From NCBI GenBank assembly GCA_019241085.1, contig JAFAXH010000017.1, positions 1 to 38,204 of the forward strand: a DNA stretch of 38,204 bases, read 5' to 3'. Positions 1-8,121 of the stretch are shown here, in pieces. Both the position numbers and the translations under genes were made by a program. The notes below the pieces were generated by a model, which saw only the letters and a list, made by a program, of their open reading frames with translations, was not told the DNA's origin and did not search any database. This DNA comes from Verrucomicrobiota bacterium (GTDB lineage Bacteria; Verrucomicrobiota; Verrucomicrobiia; Chthoniobacterales; SZAS-18). Positions within the stretch are counted from its first letter, which is position 1. Each line of letters opens with the position of its first letter.

Positions 1-1332
1 GCCGGCTATGGGCTGACGGAGAAGACGATTGAATATATTTCCGAGGTCAAGGGCGAGCCGGACTGGATCAAGCAATTTCGGTTGAACGCGCTCGGCGTCT
101 TTCGCAAAAAGCCGATGCCGACGCATTGGGCGAGCCACGACCTGGACAACATCGTTTTCGATAACATCCGCTATTACCTGAGCAGCGGCCCGAAGCCGAA
201 ACGTTCTTGGGACGACGTGCCCGAGGACATGAAGAAGACATTTGAGCGGCTCGGCATTCCGGAGCAGGAGCGGAGATTTCTGGCTGGCGTCGAGGCGCAA
301 TTTGACTCCGAGGCGGCATACTCCAACATCAAGAAAGCGGTCGGCGATCAGGGCGTAATTTTTGTCGGCTCGACGGAAGGTTTAAAGGAGCACCCGGAGA
401 TTTTCCGCAAGTGGTTCGGCAAAGTCATTCCGACGGCGGACAATAAATTCAGCGCGCTGAACAGCGCGGTCTTCAGCGGCGGCTCGTTCATCTACGTGCC
501 GCCGGGCGTGAAGGTGAAGCATCCGCTCCAGGCGTATTTCCGCATCAACGCAGAAAACTTCGGGCAGTTCGAGCGCACGCTCATCATCGCCGACGAAGGC
601 GCGGAGCTGATGTATATGGAAGGCTGCACGGCGCCGAAGTTTGAGACGGCGACGCTGCACAGCGCGGTGGTCGAACTCGTCGCGCTGAAGGGCGCGAAGA
701 TTCAATACATCACGGTTCAAAATTGGAGTAACAACGTCTTCAATCTCGTGACCAAGCGCGGTCTCGCGCACGAAGACGCGGAGATTAAATGGATCGACTG
801 CAACATCGGCAGCCGGCTGACGATGAAATATCCCGGCGTCGTGATGAAAGGAAAGCGCGCGCGGGGCGAGGTCATTTCCATCGCGCTTGCCGGCAACGGC
901 CAGCATCAGGACACGGGCGCGAAGATGGTTCATGCGGCGGACGACACGACCTCGAACGTCATCAGCAAAAGCATCTCGCTCGGCAGCGGCCGGGCGACGT
1001 ATCGCGGGCTGGTGCATGTGCCGCGGCACTTGAAGAATTGCAAGAACAACACGGAGTGCGACGCGCTGCTCATCAATCCGACGAGCCGCACGGACACGTA
1101 TCCGGCGATCACGGTGCGCGGTGCGCAGCACGCGATGCAGCACGAGGCGAGCGTGAGCAAGGTCAGCGCCGAGCAGATTTTTTATATGATGTCGCGCGGC
1201 TTGACCGAAGGGCAGGCGATGAGTCTCGCGGTGAATGGTTTTGTGAACGATCTCGTGCGGCAATTCCCGATGGAATACAGCGTGGAACTCAAGCGCCTGA
1301 TCGATCTCGAAATGGAAGGTTCGGTGGGGTAA
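1..1332 (+). CDS. sufB: Fe-S cluster assembly protein SufB (5' partial)
   Basis: Open from base 1 in frame 1 to a TAA at 1330-1332; 443 codons are visible, so only about 25-30 N-terminal residues of a usual SufB of about 470 are missing. SufB is the scaffold subunit of the cytosolic SufBCD complex that builds Fe-S clusters. The sequence matches the family from [18 protein letters not shown] onward: the N-terminal helical part ([20 protein letters not shown]), the beta-helix core ([32 protein letters not shown]), and the conserved C-terminal region with [13 protein letters not shown] and [20 protein letters not shown], where the functional Cys and His lie. sufD follows on the same strand after about 200 bases containing a repeat element. 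No sufC lies between them; it may be upstream of the window. Identification is very secure. Confidence 0.97.
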   Translation, partial: AGYGLTEKTIEYISEVKGEPDWIKQFRLNALGVFRKKPMPTHWASHDLDNIVFDNIRYYLSSGPKPKRSWDDVPEDMKKTFERLGIPEQERRFLAGVEAQFDSEAAYSNIKKAVGDQGVIFVGSTEGLKEHPEIFRKWFGKVIPTADNKFSALNSAVFSGGSFIYVPPGVKVKHPLQAYFRINAENFGQFERTLIIADEGAELMYMEGCTAPKFETATLHSAVVELVALKGAKIQYITVQNWSNNVFNLVTKRGLAHEDAEIKWIDCNIGSRLTMKYPGVVMKGKRARGEVISIALAGNGQHQDTGAKMVHAADDTTSNVISKSISLGSGRATYRGLVHVPRHLKNCKNNTECDALLINPTSRTDTYPAITVRGAQHAMQHEASVSKVSAEQIFYMMSRGLTEGQAMSLAVNGFVNDLVRQFPMEYSVELKRLIDLEMEGSVG

Positions 1333-1396
1333 TCGCGACAGCAACGCTAGCTAAGCTACTTCAGCGTTCCTTCTCACCCACGCGGCTTGGCGTTAG

Positions 1397-1482
1397 CTTC
1401 ATCCTAGTCTCTGCCGCCGGAGGCGTGAGCAGCGCGCTACGAGCACAGAAGGACTAAGATTAGGATTAGGATTACGATTAAG
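1397..1482 (-). repeat. Hexamer-arm inverted-repeat element, copy A
   Basis: The right arm at 1452-1482 is a tandem of ATTAGG/ATTACG-type hexamers; the left arm at 1397-1409 is short and degenerate. The GC-rich core carries TCTGCCGCCGGAGGC, the reverse complement of the core of copies C and D, so this copy is inverted relative to them. It fills most of the sufB-sufD gap. Confidence 0.7.
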
Positions 1483-1530
1483 CCGGTGAAGAGGAAAAGA
1501 GACGCTGAGATAACGGTAGAAAATTTTTCA

Positions 1531-2997
1531 ATGACAGACCAAATGACCATCGCCACACCCGGCGACGAAACCATTCTCACCGCCGATTACGCGGACACGT
1601 CGGAAGCGCTGGCTGGCAGCGAAGCAGCAACCGTCAACACCGGCGGCTTGCTCGCGGAGCCTACGAACGACGAGGACGAGTCGGCATTGCCCGACTGGCT
1701 TCGCGAATCGCGTGCGCGCGCGTGGCGCGAGTTTCAAACGCTCGCGCTGCCGGCGCGCACCGAGCAGGCGTGGCGTTTTTCCACGCTGGGCAAGATCGAC
1801 CTGAAAAATTATCAGCCGGCGCAACCGATCAGCGAAACCGTGCGGGAAAAACTCATCGCCCGTTCGGCTGGCAATCGCGACAGCGCCGGGCTGATGGTGT
1901 TTGCCAACGACCGGCTCATCGCGCGCGAAGTCTATGCCGCGGAACTGGCCGCGCAGGGCGTGCTCTGGCTGCCGCTCGACGAGGCGGCGCGGGCGCACGG
2001 GGATTTGTTCCGGCGGCACTTCATGACGCAGGAAATCCTGCTCGGCTCGAAGAAGTTTGCCGCGCTGCACGCGGCGCGGGTGCGCGCCGGGACGTTTCTT
2101 TACGTGCCAAAAAATGTGGAGGTCGCGCTGCCGCTCGAAGTGTTCCACTGGCTTGGCGGCGGCGCGGGCAGCGCGGTCTTCCCGCACACGCTGCTCATCG
2201 CGGAAGCCGGCAGCAAGGTGACGCTGGTCGATTATTACGAAAGCGAGCGGGCGGACGCGGGCGGGTTTGCCTGCGGCGTGAACGATCTCGTGGTCGGTCC
2301 GGGCGCGCAGGTGACGTATCTTTGCGCGCAGAATTGGAACGAAAAAACGGTCAGCTTTCAGATCAACACGACGACCGTCGAGCGCGACGCGAAGGTCACG
2401 AGCCTGCACCTGAATCTCGGCGCGGCCTACGCGCGGCTGGAAAGCCTGAGCCGGCTCGTCGGCGCGGGCGGGCGCAGCGACATGCTGGCGGCGACGGTGG
2501 CGAACGGCACGCAGGAATTTGACCAGCGCACGTTGCAGGATCACGTCGCGCCGCACACGACGAGCGATTTGCTTTACAAAAATTCGTTGAGCGACACGGC
2601 GCGCACGATCTTCGCCGGACTCATTCGCGTGGAGCCGCAGGCGCAGGCGACCGATGCGTATCAAAAAGTGCGCAACCTGCTGCTCAGCGAAGAGGCCGAG
2701 GCGAACTCAATGCCGGGCCTGGAAATCCTCGCCGACGAGGTGCGCTGCACGCACGGCGCGACGAGCGGCGCGGTCGATGCGGAGGAGATGTTTTACCTGC
2801 TCTCGCGCGGCATTGATCCGCTGACGGCGCGGCAGTTGATCGTGTTCGGTTTTCTCAACGAAATCGTCGAGCGCCTCGGCGACGAGCGCGTGGCGGGCAA
2901 GCTGACGGAATTGCTGCGCGCGAAGTTCGAGCGCCTGCACGCCGAGCGCCGGCAGCAGCGCAGCAACAACAGCGCCGCCGTCGCCGCCGCCGCGTGA
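1531..2997 (+). CDS. sufD: Fe-S cluster assembly protein SufD
   Basis: A 488-residue partner of SufB in the SufBCD Fe-S assembly complex. After a non-conserved N-terminus of about 50 residues come LPDWLRESRARAWREF and EQAWRFSTLGKIDL, typical of SufD starts. The beta-helix core follows (GTFLYVPKNVEVALPLEVFHW), then the C-terminal SufBD signature (DLLYKNSLSDTARTIFAGLI, CTHGATSGAVDAEEMFYLLSRG) with the conserved His. The Ala-rich tail is probably unstructured. I chose the ATG at 1531 because the alternative GTG at 1486 lies right at the edge of repeat element A and would add 15 atypical basic residues; neither start has a clear ribosome site. It probably shares a transcript with sufB. Confidence 0.93.
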   Translation: MTDQMTIATPGDETILTADYADTSEALAGSEAATVNTGGLLAEPTNDEDESALPDWLRESRARAWREFQTLALPARTEQAWRFSTLGKIDLKNYQPAQPISETVREKLIARSAGNRDSAGLMVFANDRLIAREVYAAELAAQGVLWLPLDEAARAHGDLFRRHFMTQEILLGSKKFAALHAARVRAGTFLYVPKNVEVALPLEVFHWLGGGAGSAVFPHTLLIAEAGSKVTLVDYYESERADAGGFACGVNDLVVGPGAQVTYLCAQNWNEKTVSFQINTTTVERDAKVTSLHLNLGAAYARLESLSRLVGAGGRSDMLAATVANGTQEFDQRTLQDHVAPHTTSDLLYKNSLSDTARTIFAGLIRVEPQAQATDAYQKVRNLLLSEEAEANSMPGLEILADEVRCTHGATSGAVDAEEMFYLLSRGIDPLTARQLIVFGFLNEIVERLGDERVAGKLTELLRAKFERLHAERRQQRSNNSAAVAAAA

Positions 2998-3003
2998 GTG
3001 CAA

Positions 3004-3025
3004 TCCCGCGAGAATGCGCGCGGGA
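3004..3025. terminator. Hairpin between convergent genes
   Basis: A perfect 7-bp stem (TCCCGCG / CGCGGGA) with an 8-base loop lies just after the sufD stop and before the end of the minus-strand membrane-protein gene. There is no real T-run on either strand, so the terminator reading is weak and rests on position. Confidence 0.3.
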
Positions 3026-3033
3026 GGAAAAAC

Positions 3034-3675
3034 TCACGCCTTCTCGACCGATGCGGACGCCGAGCCGGCGGCTTGCTTTTGCGCGAGCTGCACCAGCGTC
3101 CCGGTGTCTTCAGCCAGTTTAAAAAAGGCGATGAGCGCCTCCATCAAGATGCGCGTGAAACAAAGGGCGACGAGATACAGCAGTGGGATCACGATGAACG
3201 TGCCCAGCAACAGCAAGATCGCCTGCAAGGGAGCATATCGGAAAATGCTCAAAGCCACGCCCAAACCTCCCAAGAAATAGCCGAGCATCACGAGCGAGAT
3301 GATGATGAGCTGGATGACGTAGATGGCCTTGATAAGGCGGACGCCGGCAAATTTCGTGAACGAAAAATCGAACAGCGCGCTGAACAATCCGCCGGGATTT
3401 CTTACCAGCGCAGCCGTCTCCGAGCGCTGGAATTGCGCGCTCATCGCCGACATCGAGACAACACCGCCGCCGCCCGCGACCGAGCTGCCGGCGCCGACCG
3501 CTGCCGCTGACGGGAGGGTGACGCCGGGGATGGCGGAGACGGGTCCCCAGCCGGCGGCGCCTTGATACCAGGCGAGATTTGTGGACTGGATTTCGCCGGT
3601 GGCGAGCTTGCGGTTGACTTCGTCGAGCGGGAACGGGCCGCTCTGCTGGCCGTCTTTGTTGATGTAAATGTCCAT
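3034..3675 (-). CDS. GYF_2-domain membrane protein (DUF4282-like)
   Basis: A 213-residue protein of unknown function. Residues 1-50 look like a GYF_2 (DUF4339) domain: IYINKDGQQSGPFPLDEV followed by the W-Y-x-G-A-x-G-W pattern, a fold thought to bind proline-rich peptides. A Gly/Ala/Ser-rich linker (about 52-75) leads to a C-terminal part with two hydrophobic segments (IYVIQLIIISLVMLGYFLG and APLQAILLLLGTFIVIPLLY), followed by an amphipathic helix, resembling the DUF4282 layout. The GYF domain should face the cytoplasm. The gene is convergent with sufD and follows the dihydroorotase-like gene on the same strand after about 67 bases, so co-transcription is possible. Domain assignment comes from motif memory. 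Confidence 0.8.
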   Translation of the reverse strand: MDIYINKDGQQSGPFPLDEVNRKLATGEIQSTNLAWYQGAAGWGPVSAIPGVTLPSAAAVGAGSSVAGGGGVVSMSAMSAQFQRSETAALVRNPGGLFSALFDFSFTKFAGVRLIKAIYVIQLIIISLVMLGYFLGGLGVALSIFRYAPLQAILLLLGTFIVIPLLYLVALCFTRILMEALIAFFKLAEDTGTLVQLAQKQAAGSASASVEKA

Positions 3676-3742
3676 GGGCGGGAGGCAGCGTGTCGGGGTT
3701 TGGTTGAGAGGAGGGAGTAACGAAAAACGGCGGACGAAGCGA

Positions 3743-5140
3743 TCAGGAAATGACCGGCGGCAGTGCGGACGAGGTGGTTGACTCGGCGGCTGTCCTCGCT
3801 TCCGGCAATGGCTCAGCAGCGGCGGGCGGCGCGGGCCGCAGAAGCTGGCCAGCGGCCCGCGGCGGCGCGGTGCCGAGGCGGTAGATCGTCTGGCCGCGCA
3901 GGATCGTGCGGCGGATTTGTCCGCGCAAAGCGCGGCCGAGATAGGGCGAGCTTTCCGGCTGCTGCTGGTAGAGCGACTCGGGCACGACGGTTTCTCCCTG
4001 GTTCAAATCAACGATCACGAGGTCGGCGTCGGCGTCGGGAGCGAGGCTGCCTTTTTTGGGAAAAATCCGGAACCGCCGCGCGGCGTGAGTCGAGAGCCAG
4101 CCGACGATTTGGTCGAGCGCCAACATGCTGCCATCAGCCGCGCCCGTCTCGGTTAGCAACAGCGGCAAAGTGAGTTGGCCGCCGGCCACGCCGCTGGCGG
4201 TCATCTCGGCGGCGTCCGCGTCGGGCAGGCGATGGTCGCTGGTCAGGAAGTCGATGTCGCCGGCGCGCAGGTGCGTCCAAAGTTCCGCGCGATTTTCTTC
4301 CGAACGCAGCGGCGGAACGCAGCGGGCCAGCGCGTCGAGCCGCGCGGCGTCATCCTCGGTGAAAAGGAGATAGTGCGGGCTGGTGGCGCACGAAATGTCC
4401 AGACCTTGCGCGCGCGCGCCGGCGATCAACTCGAGGCCGCGACCGGTGCTGACCGGCGCGAGGTGCAAGGCGCAGCCGGTTTCCCAAGCGAACAAGATCG
4501 CGCGCTGGATCGCTTCCATTTCCGCGATGACCGGCCGCGTGGCGAGGAAATCGCGCACGCTCATTTTGCCGGCGGCCACGGCGTCGCGCGCGAGGCGGGA
4601 GGTGATGGCGTCGTTCTCCGCGCGCAGCGCGAGCACGCGCCCGAGTTCCCGCGCGCGCAACATGCCTTCCAACAAAGTGTAATCGTCGATCGCGCCTGGC
4701 CCACTCAAGGTCGCGTGGAAGCCGATGACGCCGCATTCGTGCAACTCGCTCATGGCGTCGAGCGTGTCAGGAGTCAGCGCGCCCCAGAGCGCGAAATCGA
4801 CCAGCGACTCTTCCGCCGCTGCGGCGCACGCGGCGTCAAAACTCACGCGGTCGCGCACGGCGGGCGAGGTGTCGAGCGCGGTGCAGACGCCGCCCGCCGC
4901 CAGGAGGCGACCGCCGCTGGTCCAGCCTTCGCCGCTGCCGCAGTGCAAGCAAATCTGGGCGTCGATGAGGCCGGGGAAAATGTGGAGTCCCGTGGCGTCG
5001 AGTTCCGCGTCGCAACTGCCAAAAACCGTTGCGCCCAGGCGCACGATTTGACCTTGCTTGATGCCGATGTCCTGCGGCCCAACGCCGCTCTCGCCGGTGA
5101 CGACGATGCCGCCACGGATCACGAGATCAAAGTCGCTCAT
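3743..5140 (-). CDS. Dihydroorotase-like protein, probably catalytically inactive
   Basis: A 465-residue member of the cyclic amidohydrolase (dihydroorotase/allantoinase) family. The fold landmarks are present: VIRGGIVV, DIGIKQGQIVRLG, IFPGLIDA, AAGGVCTALD, SPHYLLFTED, LTSDHRLPD and KKGSLAPDADADLVIVD. The metal site is not. The usual DxHxH after PGLID reads DAQIC, the carboxylated Lys position reads GFHATL, the His of the vHaEn motif is Arg (LRAEN), and the second His of the lHivHvS motif is Pro (LHLAPVST). Only the late Asp (TSDH) survives. Active enzymes of the family hydrolyse cyclic amides such as dihydroorotate; this copy is more likely structural, like the inactive PyrC-prime subunits that associate with aspartate transcarbamoylase. 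No pyrB is in the window. The last 45 residues are a Pro/Ala-rich tail. Confidence 0.85.
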   Translation of the reverse strand: MSDFDLVIRGGIVVTGESGVGPQDIGIKQGQIVRLGATVFGSCDAELDATGLHIFPGLIDAQICLHCGSGEGWTSGGRLLAAGGVCTALDTSPAVRDRVSFDAACAAAAEESLVDFALWGALTPDTLDAMSELHECGVIGFHATLSGPGAIDDYTLLEGMLRARELGRVLALRAENDAITSRLARDAVAAGKMSVRDFLATRPVIAEMEAIQRAILFAWETGCALHLAPVSTGRGLELIAGARAQGLDISCATSPHYLLFTEDDAARLDALARCVPPLRSEENRAELWTHLRAGDIDFLTSDHRLPDADAAEMTASGVAGGQLTLPLLLTETGAADGSMLALDQIVGWLSTHAARRFRIFPKKGSLAPDADADLVIVDLNQGETVVPESLYQQQPESSPYLGRALRGQIRRTILRGQTIYRLGTAPPRAAGQLLRPAPPAAAEPLPEARTAAESTTSSALPPVIS

Positions 5141-5201
5141 ACAACAAAGAAAAAAGGGAGAATCGCTGGCTGGATGCTGTCGGCTCGCGCCCGAACTTCG
5201 G

Positions 5202-5219
5202 TGGCAAACTCATTTGCCA
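5202..5219. promoter_or_regulatory. Palindrome between divergent genes
   Basis: A perfect inverted repeat (TGGCAAA, 4-base spacer, TTTGCCA) lies in the divergent gap 5141-5438, 62 bases ahead of the dihydroorotase-like start. It could be an operator or an RNA hairpin. Apart from this and the hairpins at 5349-5395, I see no gene in this gap; a 63-codon ORF there has no recognisable features. Confidence 0.35.
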
Positions 5220-5348
5220 TTCGCGGCATCCACGGCGGTCACACATCGCGTTGCCTCAGCAGGCCAAGATTCACAACAGCGCGTGGAGTTTGCGGGAAGC
5301 GTCGCGTTTGTTCAACGATTTCCTGCGGGCCAGGGCAAAGCCAGCCGG

Positions 5349-5395
5349 GTCGGGCGGAGGGAAACCGTCCGACTGGCGCCTTGCGATGGCGTTTT
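5349..5395 (+). other. Two hairpins in the leader of the DUF5069 gene
   Basis: The first stem spans 5349-5373 (GTCGGGCGG pairing with CCGTCCGAC, 9 bp including one G-U, loop AGGGAAA). The second spans 5377-5391 (CGCC/GGCG) and is followed by TTTT. They end 43 bases before the ATG at 5439. They could be a weak attenuator or a protein-binding leader. Confidence 0.3.
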
Positions 5396-5438
5396 CCACT
5401 TTCTCCCTTCACCCGAGCCGCGCTAAGCTGCGGCGTTT

Positions 5439-5891
5439 ATGAAAAATCCCCCTCCCGAATTGCACGGCCCCGGCGACACCGTGGGCGACATCGTTTATTT
5501 CTCCCGGATGGTCAGCAAAATCCGTCTGCACCACGCGGGCAATCTGCCCGAGGATTTGCGCGAAAATCTCGGCCTCGGCTTCGACGGCCGCTGCGTGCAT
5601 TTTCTGCGGATTTCCTACCAGGGTCTTTGCGACCAGGTGCGCGAAGTCGGCGCGTCGGCGAGCGACGAGGAACTGCTCACCTGGTGCTTCACCAACGGCC
5701 GGCAGCCGGACGACGACGAGATCGAGGTGTGGAATGATTTCATGCGCAAGCGCGGCTGGAAGGACGCCGCCACGCCGACCCTCGAACGGCGCAAAAAGGA
5801 AAGCGGCCTCGCGGATCGCGCGGACATCGAGACGATGTTTCAATACATCGACGCCGACGAAGGCCGGCCGGTGCGGCCAGTCGATGCGTAA
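5439..5891 (+). CDS. DUF5069 domain-containing protein
   Basis: A 150-residue protein that matches DUF5069 as I recall it along most of its length. It has an N-terminal ARM-like start (GDIVYFSRMVSKIRLHHAGNL), the FDGRCVHFLRISYQGL segment, SDEELLTWCF, a glycine-aspartate stretch with EIEVWNDFMRKRGWKD, and the C-terminal KKESGLADRADIETMF with an acidic end. The family is common in Verrucomicrobiota and its function is unknown; there is no signal peptide or membrane segment, so it should be cytosolic. The ATG at 5439 has no ribosome site in front of it but follows two hairpins. The exported-protein gene begins 17 bases downstream and is probably co-transcribed. Confidence 0.85.
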   Translation: MKNPPPELHGPGDTVGDIVYFSRMVSKIRLHHAGNLPEDLRENLGLGFDGRCVHFLRISYQGLCDQVREVGASASDEELLTWCFTNGRQPDDDEIEVWNDFMRKRGWKDAATPTLERRKKESGLADRADIETMFQYIDADEGRPVRPVDA

Positions 5892-5908
5892 ATTTTTTTA
5901 TTGAAACA

Positions 5909-6778
5909 ATGAGCTGGAAAAATTTCCCTGCGCGCTGCGGCGGAGCGGCGCTGCTGGCACTCGCCTTCGCCCTCGCCGCGAGCGCGCGGGCGCAGACTCC
6001 CGGCGCGGCCACGCCCGAAACGCCGGCCATCGAGCAGACCGAGCCGTCGTGCTGGGCGCGCGAGGTGCCGGTGGAAACGAAAACCTTGGAAGTGGTGTTC
6101 GACACGCCGCTCCTTCGCACGGCAAACTTATCGGCGGTGATCCTCGCCGGTCATCCCGCGGCGTCGCTGCCGTCGGCGGCGGGCGAGCCGCGCACACTCG
6201 ATGGCGGGCGCACGCTCACGCTGCCGCTGAGACTGGAGCCGGGCCGCGTGTATGTCGTGCCGCTGGCCGCGGACAACAGCGCCGCCGCGCCGGGTCCGGT
6301 GACGCCCGCGAAATCGGGCGCCGGCAATGTCGCGCCCGAAGCCCGCGCCCGCTTCGTCGTTTTCCAGACCGCCGGTGACCCGCGTCCCGAGCAGGAACCG
6401 CCGAAGATCGTCGCCGTCGAATTGCGCCACGGACCCGCGCCCGGCAACAACGCGAAGGATGCGCTGCCGCCGACGCAATTAAAAATCACGTTCGACCGCG
6501 ACATGAATCCGGCGACGCACGGCTTCATCCTGACGCAAAACGACGAGCCGCTCGCGCTCAGCCAGGCGGCTTACGATAAAAAAGCCCGCGCCTGGCAGGC
6601 GACGTTTCCAACGCATCCGGGCATTGTGACCGTGCGCTTGAACAGCGAATCCAACGTGGGTTTTCGCGTCGCCGATCCGGTGAAGATTCCCGCGTGGCCC
6701 GTGCAACTCTCATTCCAAGTGCCGTTCCAAGGCAGCTTGCGCCAAACCGCGGGCGCGGTGCGCACAAACGAAGATTAA
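5909..6778 (+). CDS. Exported protein with SbsA/Ig-like (Big_5-like) region
   Basis: A 289-residue protein with a clear signal peptide (basic MSWKNFPARCGG, hydrophobic ALLALAFALAASARA, cleavage near ARA-Q). The mature part has two beta-rich blocks. The first (about 55-150) runs from VETKTLEVVFDTPLLRTANLSA to ARFVVFQT. The second (about 165-275) contains LKITFDRDMNPATHGFILT, which is the typical opening of bacterial Ig-like Big_5/SbsA domains, ending in FRVADPVKIPAWPV. It should be periplasmic or on the cell surface; I do not recognise a specific role. Its TAA is directly followed by the GTG of the flavoprotein, so the two are surely translated from one message. Confidence 0.75.
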   Translation: MSWKNFPARCGGAALLALAFALAASARAQTPGAATPETPAIEQTEPSCWAREVPVETKTLEVVFDTPLLRTANLSAVILAGHPAASLPSAAGEPRTLDGGRTLTLPLRLEPGRVYVVPLAADNSAAAPGPVTPAKSGAGNVAPEARARFVVFQTAGDPRPEQEPPKIVAVELRHGPAPGNNAKDALPPTQLKITFDRDMNPATHGFILTQNDEPLALSQAAYDKKARAWQATFPTHPGIVTVRLNSESNVGFRVADPVKIPAWPVQLSFQVPFQGSLRQTAGAVRTNED

Positions 6779-8035
6779 GTGGAGACGTTGCTGCGTTGTG
6801 ATGTCGCCGTCGTCGGCGGCGGGCCGGCGGGGATGCGCGCGGCGGAAGTCGTCGCCGAACACGGCGCGCGCGTCGTGCTCTTTGAGGGCAAACCCTCGGT
6901 CGGTCGCAAACTGCTCGTCGCCGGACGTGGCGGCTTGAATCTGACCCACTCCGAGCCGGTCGAGCGCTTCGCCGGCCGCTACCTCGGCGGCGCGGGCGCG
7001 GAACGCTGGCGCGCATTGCTCGCGGAATTCGGTCCTGCCGAGTTGCGCGCGTGGGCGGCGAAACTGGGCGTGCAAACCTTCGTCGGCACCAGCGGCCGGA
7101 TGTTTCCCGTGGAAAAACAAGCCGCCGGATTATTGCGCCGCTGGCTCGCGCGGCTGCGGGGGTTCGGAGTGAGTGTTTGCTCGACTTATCTTTGGGAAAG
7201 TCTGCGTCCGGCGCACGACCCTCCAGACAAGGCACGGTGGCGGCTTCGTTTCCAAAACGGCGTCGTTGCGGAGGCGAAGGCGGTGGTCTTCGCGCTCGGC
7301 GGCGCGTCGTGGCCGGAGACCGGCTCGAACGGCGCGTGGGTCGGTGCGTTTCAAGACGCGCTGGGCGTGCGCGTCGTGCCGTGGCAGCCGGCGAATTGCG
7401 GTTGGGAAATCGCCGCGCCCGGCTGGAGCGAAAAGCTTCTCGCCGAGGCGGAGGGAAAGCCGTTGAAAAACATCATCGTCCGCGTCGTCGGAGACGATGC
7501 CAGCACCGCAGTCGCCGGCGAATTGCTCATCACGCGCTACGGTTTGGAAGGCGGCACGCTCTACGCGCTCGGCCCGGCGTTGCGCGCACGACCGCCGACG
7601 GCACGTCGATTGGAAATCGATCTCAAACCGCAGCTCTCCGCCGCCGCGCTCGCCACTCGTCTGCCCGCTCCCGTGCCGTCGTTGTTGACCCTCGACGCAG
7701 TCACGCACCACTGGCGGCTTGCGCCGGTGGCGCGATTGCTTTTGGAATACCACGGCCCCGGCGGCGGCGTCGCCGGGCGCGAAGTCTGGCTGCGCGCGGT
7801 GAAAAATTTTTCTCTTCCCCTGGCCGGCCCACGTCCGATTGCCGAAGCGATTTCCTCCGCGGGCGGCGTCGCTTGGGAAGAAGTCGATGACGCGCTCATG
7901 CTGCGTCGGCTGCCCGGCGTTTTTCTTTGCGGCGAAATGCTCGATTGGGAAGCGCCGACCGGCGGCTACCTGCTCCAAGGCTGCTTCGCCACCGGCACGC
8001 GCGCCGGGCGGGGCGCGGCAACCTGGAAAGGTTAG
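6779..8035 (+). CDS. HI0933/TIGR03862-type flavoprotein (NAD(P)/FAD-dependent oxidoreductase)
   Basis: A 418-residue flavoprotein. The N-terminus carries the dinucleotide-binding fold (DVAVVGGGPAGMRAAEVVAE, acidic end at VVLFEG). The family motif GRKLLVAGRGGLNLTHSEP follows at about residues 41-59. FALGGASWPETGSNGAW lies mid-protein, and a C-terminal FAD contact occurs at GVFLCGEMLDWEAPTGGYLL. This layout fits the HI0933 family, and the GRGGLNLTHSEP form points to the TIGR03862 branch. The physiological substrate is unknown. The start is a GTG immediately after the stop of the preceding gene; no other start fits so well. It converges on the CCA-adding enzyme gene. Confidence 0.88.
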   Translation: METLLRCDVAVVGGGPAGMRAAEVVAEHGARVVLFEGKPSVGRKLLVAGRGGLNLTHSEPVERFAGRYLGGAGAERWRALLAEFGPAELRAWAAKLGVQTFVGTSGRMFPVEKQAAGLLRRWLARLRGFGVSVCSTYLWESLRPAHDPPDKARWRLRFQNGVVAEAKAVVFALGGASWPETGSNGAWVGAFQDALGVRVVPWQPANCGWEIAAPGWSEKLLAEAEGKPLKNIIVRVVGDDASTAVAGELLITRYGLEGGTLYALGPALRARPPTARRLEIDLKPQLSAAALATRLPAPVPSLLTLDAVTHHWRLAPVARLLLEYHGPGGGVAGREVWLRAVKNFSLPLAGPRPIAEAISSAGGVAWEEVDDALMLRRLPGVFLCGEMLDWEAPTGGYLLQGCFATGTRAGRGAATWKG

Positions 8036-8042
8036 TTACAAT

Positions 8043-8121
8043 TGCCTCACGCAAAGGCCGCAAAGATTACGAGTCAGAGAAGGAATAAAAAATTCAGGAA
8101 CCTTGGCCTTGGCGTGAGGCA
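8043..8121. repeat. Inverted repeat filling a convergent intergenic gap
   Basis: Arms 8043-8059 and 8105-8121 match at 16 of 17 positions (TGCCTCACGCAAAGGCC on the left), with a 45-base AT-richer spacer. It occupies nearly the whole gap between two convergent genes and touches the stop of the second. It may act as a two-way terminator or may be a mobile palindromic repeat; the CGCAAAGG arm resembles the outer arms at 37274-37428. Confidence 0.6.

Noticed and set aside
5251-5442. A 63-codon ORF before the DUF5069 gene
   Set aside because: TTG start, no ribosome site, no recognisable motif, overlaps hairpins and the next start; probably noncoding leader.
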